From: Sphingomonas faeni
GTDB taxonomy: Bacteria; Pseudomonadota; Alphaproteobacteria; Sphingomonadales; Sphingomonadaceae
Direction of reading: 5' to 3'
Assembly (NCBI RefSeq): GCF_024273235.1
Contig: NZ_JANBVH010000006.1
Span: forward strand, 93,551-157,550
DNA: 64,000 nucleotides
In this document: positions 38,628 to 47,448 of the stretch, piece by piece
How the letters are laid out: each line of letters begins with the position of its first letter
Numbering within the stretch: the first letter of the stretch is position 1
Notes under the pieces: generated by a model
The model's database searches: none
Told to the model about the DNA's origin: nothing
What the model saw: the letters and a program-made list of their open reading frames with translations, nothing else
Made by a program: the position numbers and the translations under genes

Positions 38628-39715
38628 CCACTTTGTTGTTCCTTCCCGCCGGCGAGACCGGATATCGCTGGATGCGCGTCGTGGACGCGCGCGTGGTCGG
38701 GGAGGGGGAAGGCATCCCCGCCGCGATCGACGAAGAGATGATCGCGGTGGCGCCGGCCGATGCGGTAACGCTGCACTGGGCGGAATTACCCTCGCGCTCG
38801 ACGGCGCAGGCGACCGCCGCCGCGCGGATACTGGCGGCCGAGGCTAGCGCATCGCCGCTGGCCGAACTCCATGTCGCGGTCGGGGACGAGGGCGCGAGCG
38901 ACCGTCCGATCGGCGTCGTCGGCGCGGCCACGATGCGCGACTGGCTGCGGATGCTCGCCGAGGCCGGCGTCGATCCGGTCGCCGTCATCCCCGCGCCGAT
39001 GCTCCTGCCGCGCCCGGAAGAGGGGTACGCGCGGGCAGAGCTTGCCGGCAGCGGCGTTGTGCGCGGTATGTCGAGCGGGTTCGCCGACGAGGCGCGGCTG
39101 ACCGAGCTCGTGACCGGCGGCACCGCGCCGGCGACGATCGACCGCGATACGCTGGAGGCGGCGATCGTTGCCGCTGCCGCATCGCCAACGCTCGACCTGC
39201 GGCAGGGGCCGTTCGCGCGGCGGCGCAGGTTCGCGATCGACTGGCGGCTGATCCGGCGGCTTGCCCTCCTGTCGCTGACGATCCTGGCCGTGACGCTGGC
39301 CATCTCGCTCGTCCGCATCGCCAAATACAGCTTCGGCGCCGATGCGTTGGAGGCGGAAGCCAACACGGTGGCCGTCACCGGCCTGCCGCGCGGCGAGACC
39401 GTGGTCGACGCGGCCCGCCAGCTGGACGAGCGCCTGTCGCGCGTGCGCGGGCCGGGGCTCGGTTTCACCAATACGACCGCGGCGGCGTTCGCGGCGGTGC
39501 GCGCCACGCCCGGCACCGAAGTCACCGGGCTCGATTTCCAGGCGAACGGCGACCTGCGACTGTCGGTAGCGGTCGAGCGCGAGGCGTTGGCTACCGATCT
39601 CAAGCGCGCGCTGGAGGCGGCAGGCTTTACCGTTCGCGCTGGCGTGTTCCAGGCGGCGGCCGGGCGCGTGACGGGTGAACTTACGATCAGTCCAGCATCG
39701 GGGAGCGGACGATGA
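38624..39715 (+). CDS. gspL: Type II secretion protein GspL
   Basis: The product (363 residues) has a cytoplasmic actin-like half that binds GspE, one membrane helix (LALLSLTILAVTLAISLVRI near residue 215) and a periplasmic ferredoxin-like half (VTGLDFQANGDLRLSVAVE). It connects the ATPase with GspM and the pseudopilus. Start ATG 38624 overlaps the gspK stop; the next gene gspM is coupled in the same way. Confidence 0.92.
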   Translation: MTTLLFLPAGETGYRWMRVVDARVVGEGEGIPAAIDEEMIAVAPADAVTLHWAELPSRSTAQATAAARILAAEASASPLAELHVAVGDEGASDRPIGVVGAATMRDWLRMLAEAGVDPVAVIPAPMLLPRPEEGYARAELAGSGVVRGMSSGFADEARLTELVTGGTAPATIDRDTLEAAIVAAAASPTLDLRQGPFARRRRFAIDWRLIRRLALLSLTILAVTLAISLVRIAKYSFGADALEAEANTVAVTGLPRGETVVDAARQLDERLSRVRGPGLGFTNTTAAAFAAVRATPGTEVTGLDFQANGDLRLSVAVEREALATDLKRALEAAGFTVRAGVFQAAAGRVTGELTISPASGSGR

Positions 39716-40188
39716 CTGGCCTGAAGACATGGTTCGAAGGACGTTCGCTCAGGGAGCGGCGCCTGCTGCTCGTGATGGCCGCGCTCGCGGTGCTGACGGT
39801 GCTGTGGGCGGTGATCATCCGTCCGGTCGGCGATGGCCTGTCGAGCGCCCGCGAGCGTCATGCCAGCGCAGTGACGCGTCTCGGCGAGACTCGCGCACAG
39901 GTCGCCACGTTGCGCGATATCCAGCGGACGCGCGCGACGCCGCTGACCGGGGCACTCGCCGACGTGGTGCGTGCCGAGGCCGACCAGGCCGGTTTCGCGC
40001 TCGCGTCGCTCGATCAAGATGGTGCGGACCGCGTCCGTGTCGGTATCCAGTCGGCTCGGCCCGCCGCGCTGACCGCGTGGCTCGCGCGGCTCGAACGGCT
40101 CGGGATTCTGGTCGATTCGGTGGCAATGACCGACAAGGGCGACAAGACCGTCGGCGTCGCACTCACGTTGAAGGCACGTGCGGCATGA
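39712..40188 (+). CDS. gspM: Type II secretion protein GspM
   Basis: A 158-residue bitopic protein: a short cytoplasmic start with RSLRERRLLL, one helix (VMAALAVLTVLWAVIIRPVG), a coiled segment and a small ferredoxin-like periplasmic domain (WLARLERLGILVDSVAMTDK). It pairs with GspL. It overlaps its neighbours on both sides by 4 bp. Confidence 0.92.
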   Translation: MTGLKTWFEGRSLRERRLLLVMAALAVLTVLWAVIIRPVGDGLSSARERHASAVTRLGETRAQVATLRDIQRTRATPLTGALADVVRAEADQAGFALASLDQDGADRVRVGIQSARPAALTAWLARLERLGILVDSVAMTDKGDKTVGVALTLKARAA

Positions 40189-40910
40189 GGCGGATTCGTT
40201 TGCGCACCGGCCCCGCCGCGCTGTTCGGCGGGATGCTGTTGATTGCGCTGATCGTGTTCATGCCGATGCGCGCAGTGCTCGGCTGGGTCGGTGTCGGCGA
40301 CGAGGGTCTGGTTGCACGGCGCGTGTCGGGCACGATCTGGGGCGCGACTTTGACCGACACACGGTTCGGCGATCTTGCGCTCGGCAACCTGCACGCACGG
40401 CTGTCGCCCCTGCCGCTACTGGTCGGTCGCGCGACGATCGTCTTCGCCGGTCCCGAATCGGTATCCGCCAAACCTCTCAAAGGGTCGGCGAGCGTCAGCC
40501 GCCACGGTTTCGGCGTCGACCACATGACCGCCACCGTCGCGACCGGCCGGCTGTTCGCGCCGGTGCCCGTCTCTGCGCTCGATCTGGACGACGTGTCGGT
40601 TCGCTTCCGCGATGGCCAGTGCGAAGCCGCTGAGGGCCGCGTCCGTGCGACACTGGCCGGCGACGTCGGCGGGATCGCCCTGCCGCAGTCGGTGAGCGGC
40701 ACCGCGCGCTGCGACGGCACCGCTTTGCTCCTGCCGCTGGCCAGCCAGGCCGGGACCGAAAGCATCGCGCTCAGGATCGAAGGGACAGGGACCTACCGCG
40801 CCGAACTGTCGCTGCGCCCGTCCGATCCGCTGGCCGTCCAGAAGCTCGAACAGGCCGGCTTCGTAAACGGCCCGAACGGCTACCGGCTCGCGATCGAAGG
40901 ACGATTTTGA
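40185..40910 (+). CDS. gspN: Type II secretion protein GspN
   Basis: A 241-residue protein with one N-terminal helix (AALFGGMLLIALIVFMPM) and a periplasmic domain of GspN type (RRVSGTIWGATLTDTRFGDL, then LSPLPLLVGRATIVFAG). GspN is an accessory subunit found only in some T2SS clusters. It is the last gene of the operon; tRNA-His follows 63 bp later. Confidence 0.88.
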   Translation: MRRIRLRTGPAALFGGMLLIALIVFMPMRAVLGWVGVGDEGLVARRVSGTIWGATLTDTRFGDLALGNLHARLSPLPLLVGRATIVFAGPESVSAKPLKGSASVSRHGFGVDHMTATVATGRLFAPVPVSALDLDDVSVRFRDGQCEAAEGRVRATLAGDVGGIALPQSVSGTARCDGTALLLPLASQAGTESIALRIEGTGTYRAELSLRPSDPLAVQKLEQAGFVNGPNGYRLAIEGRF

Positions 40911-40973
40911 CGCGTTTGTGCAAGTCGGCGGTTGACGGGGACCGACGACCCCCGCTAGGGGCGACGCCTTCGC

Positions 40974-41051
40974 GGCGATCGTAGTTCAATTGGTTAGAGC
41001 GTCGGCTTGTGATGCCGGATGTTGCGGGTTCAAGTCCCGTCGGTCGCCCCA
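40974..41051 (+). tRNA. tRNA-His (anticodon GUG)
   Basis: Acceptor stem GCGATCG/CGGTCGC, with the extra 5' G (-1) opposite C73 that is specific to tRNA-His, and an encoded CCA. The anticodon loop TTGTGAT gives GUG. Confidence 0.95.
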
Positions 41052-41164
41052 TTATCTCAGTATTTTCGACGAGCCCCCGCGCCGCGGGCGCTTTGGGCTG
41101 GTCAAACGCCCCAGAAAATAATATTTCGCCTCCCGGTAATTTTATTCCTCCTCAGGAGCCGGCG

Positions 41165-42214
41165 ATGACAGCGGTTTGGGACCTTCCCGATTTCGACGAC
41201 CACGAGGGCGTACACGCCTTCACCGATCCCGAATCGGGCCTGCGCGCGGTAATTGCGCTGCACTCCACCAAGCTCGGGCCGGCTGCTGGCGGCACGCGCT
41301 TCTGGCATTATGCCGATAACGGTCGCGCGGTGACCGACGCGCTGCGCCTGTCGCGCGGCATGAGCTTCAAGAACGCGATGGCTGGGCTCGAACTCGGCGG
41401 CGGCAAGGGCGTGGTCCTCGCGGCCAAGCCCGGCGATGTCATCACGACGGCGCAGCTCGAGGCGTTCGGCCGCGCTGTCGATTCGCTCGGCGGACGCTAT
41501 GTGACGGCGGAAGACGTCGGCATGTCCGAAGAGCGGATGAAGGTGATCGCCACGCAGACGCGCTACGTCTCCGGGCTGCCGGTCGCGAGCGGCGCTGCCG
41601 GCGGCGATCCCGGGCCGTACACCGCGCTCGGCATCTATCTCGGCGTAAAGGCGGCGGCGCAGCGTGGCCTCGGCGCGACCGACATGAAGGGCATCCGCGT
41701 CGCGATCCAGGGTGTCGGTTCGGTCGGCGGCGGTCTCGCGCGGTTGCTTGCCAAGGACGGTGCCGTGTTGACGCTGGCCGATGTCGACGAAGGCCGTGCG
41801 CAGAAGCTCGCCGGTGAACTCGGCGCGACCGCGGTTGCGGCCGAGGCGATCCTGACGACCGAGGCGGATATCTTCAGCCCGAACGCCCTGGGTGCGATCC
41901 TGACCGAAATGTCGATCGCGGCGTTGAAGGCGAAGGTCGTTGCAGGCGGTGCGAACAACCAGTTGAGCGTGCGCGAGGACGGTGCGCGCCTGCATGCCCG
42001 CGGTATCCTGTACGCGCCGGACTACGTGATCAACGCGGGCGGGATCATCAACGTCGGGCTCGAATATCTCGGTCATGGTGACGAGGCCGAGGTGAAGGCA
42101 CGGATCGCGCGTATCCCCGAGCGTCTGACCCAGGTCTGGGACGAAAGCGATCGCTCGGGCGAGCCATCGTCGGACGTCGCGGACTCGATCGCCAAGCGCC
42201 TGATCGGAAGGTAA
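41165..42214 (+). CDS. Glu/Leu/Phe/Val dehydrogenase (leucine dehydrogenase-like)
   Basis: A 349-residue amino-acid dehydrogenase. The catalytic-site region GPAAGGTRFW leads to the Lys in LELGGGKGVVLAA, and the Rossmann NAD site is VAIQGVGSVGGGLARLLAKD near residue 180. The motif APDYVINAGGIINVG marks the substrate pocket end. The size fits the octameric leucine/phenylalanine/valine group rather than the larger glutamate dehydrogenases. It oxidatively deaminates a branched-chain or aromatic amino acid, but the exact substrate cannot be read. Start at ATG 41165, with AGGAG 8-12 bases upstream. Confidence 0.9.
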   Translation: MTAVWDLPDFDDHEGVHAFTDPESGLRAVIALHSTKLGPAAGGTRFWHYADNGRAVTDALRLSRGMSFKNAMAGLELGGGKGVVLAAKPGDVITTAQLEAFGRAVDSLGGRYVTAEDVGMSEERMKVIATQTRYVSGLPVASGAAGGDPGPYTALGIYLGVKAAAQRGLGATDMKGIRVAIQGVGSVGGGLARLLAKDGAVLTLADVDEGRAQKLAGELGATAVAAEAILTTEADIFSPNALGAILTEMSIAALKAKVVAGGANNQLSVREDGARLHARGILYAPDYVINAGGIINVGLEYLGHGDEAEVKARIARIPERLTQVWDESDRSGEPSSDVADSIAKRLIGR

Positions 42215-42259
42215 AACAAGGGAGCCTACCCCGCCTGCTGGGGGGTGTTCCAACTCGTC

Positions 42260-42344
42260 CCGTCATCCTGACGAAAGTCAGGATCCAGATAAACGAAGCG
42301 CCACCCTGTGCGACTCTGGATCCTGACTTTCGTCAGGATGACGG
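42260..42344. repeat. Dispersed palindrome, family E
   Basis: Nearly perfect arms CGTCATCCTGACGAAAGTCA and TGACTTTCGTCAGGATGACG, extended by GGATCCAGA/TCTGGATCC. Single copy of this type in the window. It lies in the gap between the dehydrogenase and ccmC. Confidence 0.85.
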
Positions 42345-42435
42345 CGTGCAGGGAATGGGTTCCTCCCGCTCGGTGGGTAGAGGGGACTAAGTCCGAGGTG
42401 ACAGCCTCGTATTGTTGCCATATTGGCTACACCCA

Positions 42436-43161
42436 GTGGCCACCCTACACGCCTTCGCAAACCCCGCGCGCTTCCTGAAGATCGCCAAGCCGTTGACGCC
42501 GTTGCTCTTCTGGGCCGGCGTCGCGCTCATCGTCCTCGGGTGCTGGGCGGGCCTTACCCAGACCCCGCCCGATTATCTCCAGGGCGAGACGGTCCGCATC
42601 CTCTACATCCACGTCCCCGCCGCTTGGCTGGGCATGGGCGGATGGAGCGGGATCGCGATTTCCAGCATCATGTTCCTCGTCTGGCGCCATCCGCTGGCCA
42701 GCGTCGCCGCGCGTGCGATCGCGCTGCCCGGCGCGGTGTTCGCGGCGCTGTGCCTGATGACCGGCTCGATCTGGGGGCGGCCGACCTGGGGAACGTGGTG
42801 GCAATGGGATGGCCGGCTGACCTCGATGCTGCTGCTGTTCTTCGTCTATCTCGGCTATATGGCGCTCGCGAAGGCCGATACGGATCGAGGCGGCGACGGG
42901 CGCGTGCCGGCACTCTACGGGATCGCCGGATCGGTGCTGCTGCCGATCATCCGCTATTCGGTGGTGTGGTGGAACACGCTCCACCAGGGCCCCAGCATCG
43001 GGCTGACCAAGTCGACGATCGACGGCTCGATCCTGTGGCCGCTGCCGATCATGCTGGCCGGCTTCACCTTCGTGTTCGCGGGGATCGTGCTGATGCGGAT
43101 GCGGACGATGCTCGCCGTTGCGAAAACCGAAGCCCGCATGCGCCGGATGGCCAGATCATGA
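42436..43161 (+). CDS. ccmC: Cytochrome c maturation haem-handling protein CcmC
   Basis: The product (about 241 residues) has six membrane helices and the tryptophan-rich haem-binding segment WGRPTWGTWWQWDGRLTSML. The motif VVWWNTLHQGPSIGL with one conserved His follows. CcmC loads haem onto CcmE. The start is uncertain: GTG 42436 fits the usual N-terminus, and an in-frame TTG at 42412 is possible. The genes ccmA and ccmB, which normally precede ccmC, are absent here. It overlaps ccmD by ATGA. Confidence 0.92.
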   Translation: MATLHAFANPARFLKIAKPLTPLLFWAGVALIVLGCWAGLTQTPPDYLQGETVRILYIHVPAAWLGMGGWSGIAISSIMFLVWRHPLASVAARAIALPGAVFAALCLMTGSIWGRPTWGTWWQWDGRLTSMLLLFFVYLGYMALAKADTDRGGDGRVPALYGIAGSVLLPIIRYSVVWWNTLHQGPSIGLTKSTIDGSILWPLPIMLAGFTFVFAGIVLMRMRTMLAVAKTEARMRRMARS

Positions 43162-43262
43162 ACCCGTGGCCGTTTGTGACCGCTGCTTATGTCGTGACTT
43201 TGGGTGGCGGCGCGATCATCGCTTTGCTGAGCTATGTGGCGATGCGTAGGGCCGAGAAATGA
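43158..43262 (+). CDS. ccmD: Haem exporter protein CcmD
   Basis: A 34-residue single-helix protein (MNPWPFVTAAYVVTLGGGAI then IALLSYVAMRRAEK). CcmD is a tiny membrane subunit that helps release holo-CcmE from CcmABC. Overlaps of 4 bp with both ccmC and ccmE support it. Confidence 0.9.
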   Translation: MNPWPFVTAAYVVTLGGGAIIALLSYVAMRRAEK

Positions 43263-43705
43263 AGGCCAAGCATCAACGTCTCACCCTTGCACTGCTCGCA
43301 GTCGGCGCCGTCATCGTCGCAGGCCTGCTGGCGCTGTCGGCCCTCAAGGACCAGGCCGCATTCTTCTACGCGCCGTCCGACGTGCGTCGTGATGGACTGC
43401 CGCTCGGTCGCGCGGTACGCCTCGGCGGGATGGTCGAGGGCGGTTCAGTGAAGCGCGCAGCCGACGGCATCACCGTCCATTTCGTCGTCACCGACGGGCA
43501 GGCAACCACGCCGGTCGTGTTCGCCGGCATCGTCCCCGACCTGTTCCGCGAGAAATCGGGCGTCGTCGCCGAGGGCCAGTTCCAGCCGAACGGTAGCTTC
43601 GTCGCCTCGAACCTACTCGCCAAGCATGACGAGAAATACATGCCGCCGGAAATGGCCGGCAAGATGCACGAGACCAAGACGCTCGAACCGGACGCAAAGC
43701 AGTGA
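43259..43705 (+). CDS. ccmE: Cytochrome c-type biogenesis haem chaperone CcmE
   Basis: A 148-residue periplasmic haem chaperone anchored by an N-terminal helix (LTLALLAVGAVIVAGLLALS). It has an OB-fold with VRLGGMVEGGSVKRA and the haem-binding His in LLAKHDEKYMPPEM; the Tyr four residues later is the second ligand. It carries haem from CcmC to CcmF/H. Coupled at both ends. Confidence 0.95.
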   Translation: MKAKHQRLTLALLAVGAVIVAGLLALSALKDQAAFFYAPSDVRRDGLPLGRAVRLGGMVEGGSVKRAADGITVHFVVTDGQATTPVVFAGIVPDLFREKSGVVAEGQFQPNGSFVASNLLAKHDEKYMPPEMAGKMHETKTLEPDAKQ

Positions 43706-45615
43706 TCGCCGAAGCGGGCCTCGCCGCGCTCTGGTTCGCGGGCGCGCTGGCTGCGTTGCAGCTGGTGATGGCGGCGATCGGCATCGCGCGCGATCGTGAC
43801 GATGTGGCGGCGGCGGTACGACCTGTGGCGATCGTCCAGGGGCTGCTTGCGCTGCTGGCGATGGCGCTCCTGATCGAGCTGTTCCTCGAGTCTGACATGT
43901 CGGTGAAGCTGGTCGTCGAGAACAGTCATTCCGCCAAGCCCTGGCTTTACAAGTTCGCCGGCGCATGGGGGAATCACGAAGGCTCGATGCTGCTCTGGGT
44001 GACGATTCTCGGGCTCGCCGGCGGGGCGGTCGCAATTTTCGAGCGCTCGTTGCCCGAACGTACACTGACCGCGACGCTTGGCGCGCAGGCGACGATCGCG
44101 CTTGGTTTCTACGCGTTCCTGCTGTTCTCCTCGAACCCTTTCGCGCGGCTCAACCCGGCGGCGGCGGATGGCCTGGGGCTCAACCCACTGCTGCAGGACC
44201 CCGGTTTGGCGTTCCATCCGCCGACGCTCTACACGGGGTATGTCGGGCTCTCGGTCGCGTTCTCGTTCGCGGTTGGTGCCCTTGTCACGCGTGATGTGGG
44301 GCCAGCGTTCGCGAAAGCGATGCGCCCTTGGGTGCTGATCGCGTGGATATTCCTGACGCTGGGCATCACCGCGGGGTCGTATTGGGCGTATTACGAACTC
44401 GGCTGGGGCGGCTGGTGGTTCTGGGATCCGGTCGAGAACGCCTCCCTGATGCCGTGGCTCGCGGCGACCGCGCTGCTTCACTCGGTGACGGTGCTCGCGA
44501 CGCGCGACGGCCTGCGCGCGTGGACGATCATGCTGGCGGTCGTCGCGTTCTCGATGTCGATGATCGGCACGTTCCTGGTCCGCTCGGGCATCCTGACGAG
44601 CGTCCACGCGTTCGCGGTCGATCCGGAGCGTGGCGCGTTCATCCTGGCGTTGCTGGCGATCTACATCGGCGGCGCGCTGGCGCTGTTTGCGGCGCGGATC
44701 GGCACCGTCCGCGCCGGCACGACCTTCGATCCGGTCAGCCGCGAGGGCGCGCTGGTCGCGAACAACCTGCTGTTGTCGGTGATTCTCGGGATCGTCCTGA
44801 TCGGCACGCTCTATCCGATCGTCGCGGCGAGCTTTGGCGTGCAGCTATCGGTCGGACCGCCGTTCTTCAACAAGGCGGCGGGGCCGATCGCGTTGCTGCT
44901 GGTCGCGGTGATGGCGGTCGGGCCGCTGCTGCGCTGGCGACGCGACGATGCGAAGGCGGTGCTCGGCCGTGTGATGGTGCCGATCGGTGCGACACTGGTC
45001 GCGGCGATCGCACTGCTGTTCGTCTGGCCGGGCGTGCTACCTTGGGCGGGGCTGTCGCTTGCAGCCGGTCTTGCGGTCGCCAGCGTCGCGCCGCTGTGGA
45101 AGCGCAATCTCAAGCGCACGCCGCTGTTCACCTACGGCATGGTCATCGCGCATCTCGGCATCGCGGTCAGTCTTGCCGGCATGGCCTCGGATAGCGCCTT
45201 CACCCAGGAAACCCTGGTCGCGGTACGCACGGGCGAGCCGGCGCGGGTCGGTCCCTACACCGTGACGCTCGACGGCATCGCGCCGGTGATCGGCGAAAAC
45301 TGGTCGGCATTGGAAGCGCGCCTTACCGCGACGCGCGGCAGCAGCGAGCGCATCCTCCGCCCGCAGCTCCGCTTCTTCGCCAATCCGCCGACCAGCACCA
45401 ACGAGTCCGCCATCCTGACGGTGCTCGACGGTCAGCTCTATACCGTGCTCGGCCAGCCGGACGGGCAGGGACGGTGGCAGCTTCGACTGTGGTGGAAGCC
45501 GTTCGTGACGTTGATCTGGTTCGGCGGCGTCTTGATCGCGCTGGGCGGCATGCTGTCGTTGCTCGGCCGGGTGCGGCGCGAGCGGCGGGCGACGATGCGG
45601 ACACAATGGGCATGA
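43702..45615 (+). CDS. ccmF: Haem lyase subunit CcmF
   Basis: A 637-residue polytopic membrane protein, the core of the holocytochrome c synthetase. The haem-handling WWD domain is GWGGWWFWDPVENASLMPWL near residue 235, with conserved His in NSHSAKPWLYKFAGAWGNHE and LAFHPPTLYTGYVG. The GTG start overlaps the ccmE stop (GTGA). The C-terminal periplasmic domain is complete. Confidence 0.96.
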   Translation: MIAEAGLAALWFAGALAALQLVMAAIGIARDRDDVAAAVRPVAIVQGLLALLAMALLIELFLESDMSVKLVVENSHSAKPWLYKFAGAWGNHEGSMLLWVTILGLAGGAVAIFERSLPERTLTATLGAQATIALGFYAFLLFSSNPFARLNPAAADGLGLNPLLQDPGLAFHPPTLYTGYVGLSVAFSFAVGALVTRDVGPAFAKAMRPWVLIAWIFLTLGITAGSYWAYYELGWGGWWFWDPVENASLMPWLAATALLHSVTVLATRDGLRAWTIMLAVVAFSMSMIGTFLVRSGILTSVHAFAVDPERGAFILALLAIYIGGALALFAARIGTVRAGTTFDPVSREGALVANNLLLSVILGIVLIGTLYPIVAASFGVQLSVGPPFFNKAAGPIALLLVAVMAVGPLLRWRRDDAKAVLGRVMVPIGATLVAAIALLFVWPGVLPWAGLSLAAGLAVASVAPLWKRNLKRTPLFTYGMVIAHLGIAVSLAGMASDSAFTQETLVAVRTGEPARVGPYTVTLDGIAPVIGENWSALEARLTATRGSSERILRPQLRFFANPPTSTNESAILTVLDGQLYTVLGQPDGQGRWQLRLWWKPFVTLIWFGGVLIALGGMLSLLGRVRRERRATMRTQWA

Positions 45616-46139
45616 AGCGGTTCGTACTCTGGGCGCCGCTGGCGATCTTTGCGCTGCTGTTCGCGGTGGTGGCGAGCGGGCTGTTCCGGCCGGCGGAGAA
45701 GGTGGTGCGGTCGGCGATGATCGGCAAGCCGCTCCCCGATTTCGCGTTGCCGGCGATGGTCCCCGGCAAGCCGGGCTTGAGCAGCGCATCGTTCCGGCAG
45801 GGCAAGCCGCGGTTGCTCAACGTGTTCGCGAGCTGGTGCATCCCGTGCATCGCCGAGGCGCCGCAACTGATGCGGCTGAAGGCGATGGGCGTGCCGGTCG
45901 ACGCGATCGCGATCCGCGATACCGCGCCGGCGATCGCCGGGTTCCTGCGGCGTAATGGCGATCCCTACGAGCGGATCGGCAGCGACAAGGCGAGCCAGGT
46001 GCAATTGGCACTCGGCTCGTCGGGCGTGCCGGAGACGTTCGTGATCGACGGTCGCGGAATCGTCGTGAAGCAGATCATCGGCGATATCCGGCCGGAGAAT
46101 GTGGCGGAGATCGTGCAAGCTGTGAAGGACGCGCGGTGA
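45612..46139 (+). CDS. ccmG: Thiol:disulfide oxidoreductase CcmG/DsbE
   Basis: A 175-residue membrane-anchored thioredoxin-fold protein with the active site WCIPC near residue 76 in NVFASWCIPCIAEAP, and the cis-proline region GSSGVPETFVIDGRG. It reduces the apocytochrome haem-binding cysteines together with CcmH. Overlaps ccmF by ATGA and ccmH by GTGA. Confidence 0.94.
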   Translation: MKRFVLWAPLAIFALLFAVVASGLFRPAEKVVRSAMIGKPLPDFALPAMVPGKPGLSSASFRQGKPRLLNVFASWCIPCIAEAPQLMRLKAMGVPVDAIAIRDTAPAIAGFLRRNGDPYERIGSDKASQVQLALGSSGVPETFVIDGRGIVVKQIIGDIRPENVAEIVQAVKDAR

Positions 46140-46657
46140 ACGGGCGTAACCTAGTTCCCCTTCCGCTTGCGGGAGGGGTTAGGGGAGGGGCTTCTCCCCG
46201 CTTAACGAGCGCGCGTTCGCGTCATGCCCTCCCCCGACCCCTCCCGCGAGCGGGAGGGGAGGTTCTTGCGGCGCTGTTGCTGTGCATGTCGCCTGCATTC
46301 GCGCAGCCGGTCACGCCGCCAGCCCGTTATGCAAACGTGCAGCTCGCCGATCCCGCCAAGGAAGCGTCCGCGCGCGCGCTCATGGAGACGCTGCGGTGCC
46401 TCGTCTGCCAGGGCCAGTCGATCGCCGACAGCGATGCCGACATGGCCGCCGACATGCGCGCGCTCGTCCGCGAACGGATCGAGCGTGGGGAGAAGCCCGC
46501 GTCGATCCGCGACTGGCTGATTGCGCGCTACGGCGATTACGTGACCTATGATCCGCCGCTGTCGGGGCTGACATGGCCGCTGTGGCTCGCGCCGATCCTG
46601 CTGCTGGGCGTCGGCGGCTGGATCGCGCGGTCGAGCTTCCGGCGGAGGACACGCTGA
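46136..46657 (+). CDS. ccmH: Cytochrome c maturation protein CcmH, with a repeat-encoded insert before the signal helix
   Basis: The product (173 residues as drawn) has the redox motif of CcmH/CcmL, LRCLVCQGQSIADSDADMA, a three-helix bundle (RIERGEKPASIRDWLIARYG) and a C-terminal membrane helix (WPLWLAPILLLGVGGWIA). Residues about 7-43 (VPLPLAGGVRGGA, then RPLPRAGGE) are encoded by a family C palindrome lying between the coupled GTG start and the hydrophobic signal core VLAALLLCMSPAFA. The signal peptide thus has a long basic front but should still be usable. No good start exists downstream of the repeat. Confidence 0.9.
   Translation: MNGRNLVPLPLAGGVRGGASPRLTSARSRHALPRPLPRAGGEVLAALLLCMSPAFAQPVTPPARYANVQLADPAKEASARALMETLRCLVCQGQSIADSDADMAADMRALVRERIERGEKPASIRDWLIARYGDYVTYDPPLSGLTWPLWLAPILLLGVGGWIARSSFRRRTR
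46155..46265. repeat. Family C palindrome inside ccmH, frame kept open
   Basis: Arms CCCCTTCCGCTTGCGGGAGG and CCTCCCGCGAGCGGGAGGGG, with inner AGGGGAGGGGC/GCCCTCCCCC. It lies in the 5' coding part of ccmH. Confidence 0.85.
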
Positions 46658-47295
46658 TGGGCTGGGTATGGCTTGCCGTGATCGGTGCGGGCGTGTTTGC
46701 GCTGCTCGCGGTGCTGAAGGTCGATCGGCTGTTGTGGACGATGGTTGCGTCGGCTTTGATGCTGGGCGCGGCGGGCTATGCGTTGCAGGGGCAGCCGGGG
46801 CTCGCCGGGCATCCAGTCGCCACCGGGCTTGCGCCGACGCCCGACGATGGCGCGATGCTCGAGCTGCGCGACCAGATGCTGGAGCGGTATACCGGTGCGG
46901 CGGCATATCTGGTGGCTGCCGATGCGATGACGCGGATCGGCGACCGCCGCGCGGCGGTGCAGGTATTGCTCGGCGGGATCCGGATCGCGCCGAAGAGCTT
47001 GGTGCTGTGGACGGGGTTGGCAAATGCGCTGTCCGCACATGATGCGAACCAGGTTTCGCCGCCCGCGTTGTTTGCGTTTCAGCAGGCGATGCGACTAGCC
47101 CCGAAACATCCCGCGCCGCCGTTCTTTCTGGGGCTGGCGTATGTCAGAGCAGGGGAGTTCGCCAAGGCTCGGCCGTATTGGGCGAAGGCACTGGCGCTGA
47201 CGCCGGCTGACATTTCGTATCGTGGCGAAATCGCGACGCGACTGGCGTTGCTCGATCGATTGCTGGCGGCGCAGGACGTTCCGGGACGACCCTGA
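46657..47295 (+). CDS. TPR-containing cytochrome c biogenesis protein (CcmI/CycH-like)
   Basis: A 212-residue protein with two N-terminal membrane helices (VWLAVIGAGVFALLAVL and LWTMVASALMLGAAGYAL) and a TPR region (AAAYLVAADAMTRIGDRRAA, PPFFLGLAYVRAGEFAKARP). Its place at the end of ccmCDEFGH and the TPR domain fit a CcmI-type apocytochrome chaperone. It is shorter than CcmI of enterics or Rhodobacter. The start shares one base with the ccmH stop (TGATG). Confidence 0.85.
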   Translation: MGWVWLAVIGAGVFALLAVLKVDRLLWTMVASALMLGAAGYALQGQPGLAGHPVATGLAPTPDDGAMLELRDQMLERYTGAAAYLVAADAMTRIGDRRAAVQVLLGGIRIAPKSLVLWTGLANALSAHDANQVSPPALFAFQQAMRLAPKHPAPPFFLGLAYVRAGEFAKARPYWAKALALTPADISYRGEIATRLALLDRLLAAQDVPGRP

Positions 47296-47301
47296 AGATC
47301 T

Positions 47302-47396
47302 CGTCATTCCCGCCGAAGCCGGGATCCATATTGGCAAACTATGGCGATCGATCACCGAGTCTGGAGTTTATGGATCCCCGCCTCCGCGGGATGACG
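47302..47396. repeat. Dispersed palindrome, family F
   Basis: Arms CGTCATTCCCGCCGAAGCCG and CCGCCTCCGCGGGATGACG with inner GGATCCATA/TATGGATCC. It lies just after the ccm operon. Confidence 0.8.
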
Positions 47397-47448
47397 GCAT
47401 TGGGGAAGGTCCGGGGCCGGGTAGCGATAATCTCTGGCTGGCGGCCCC

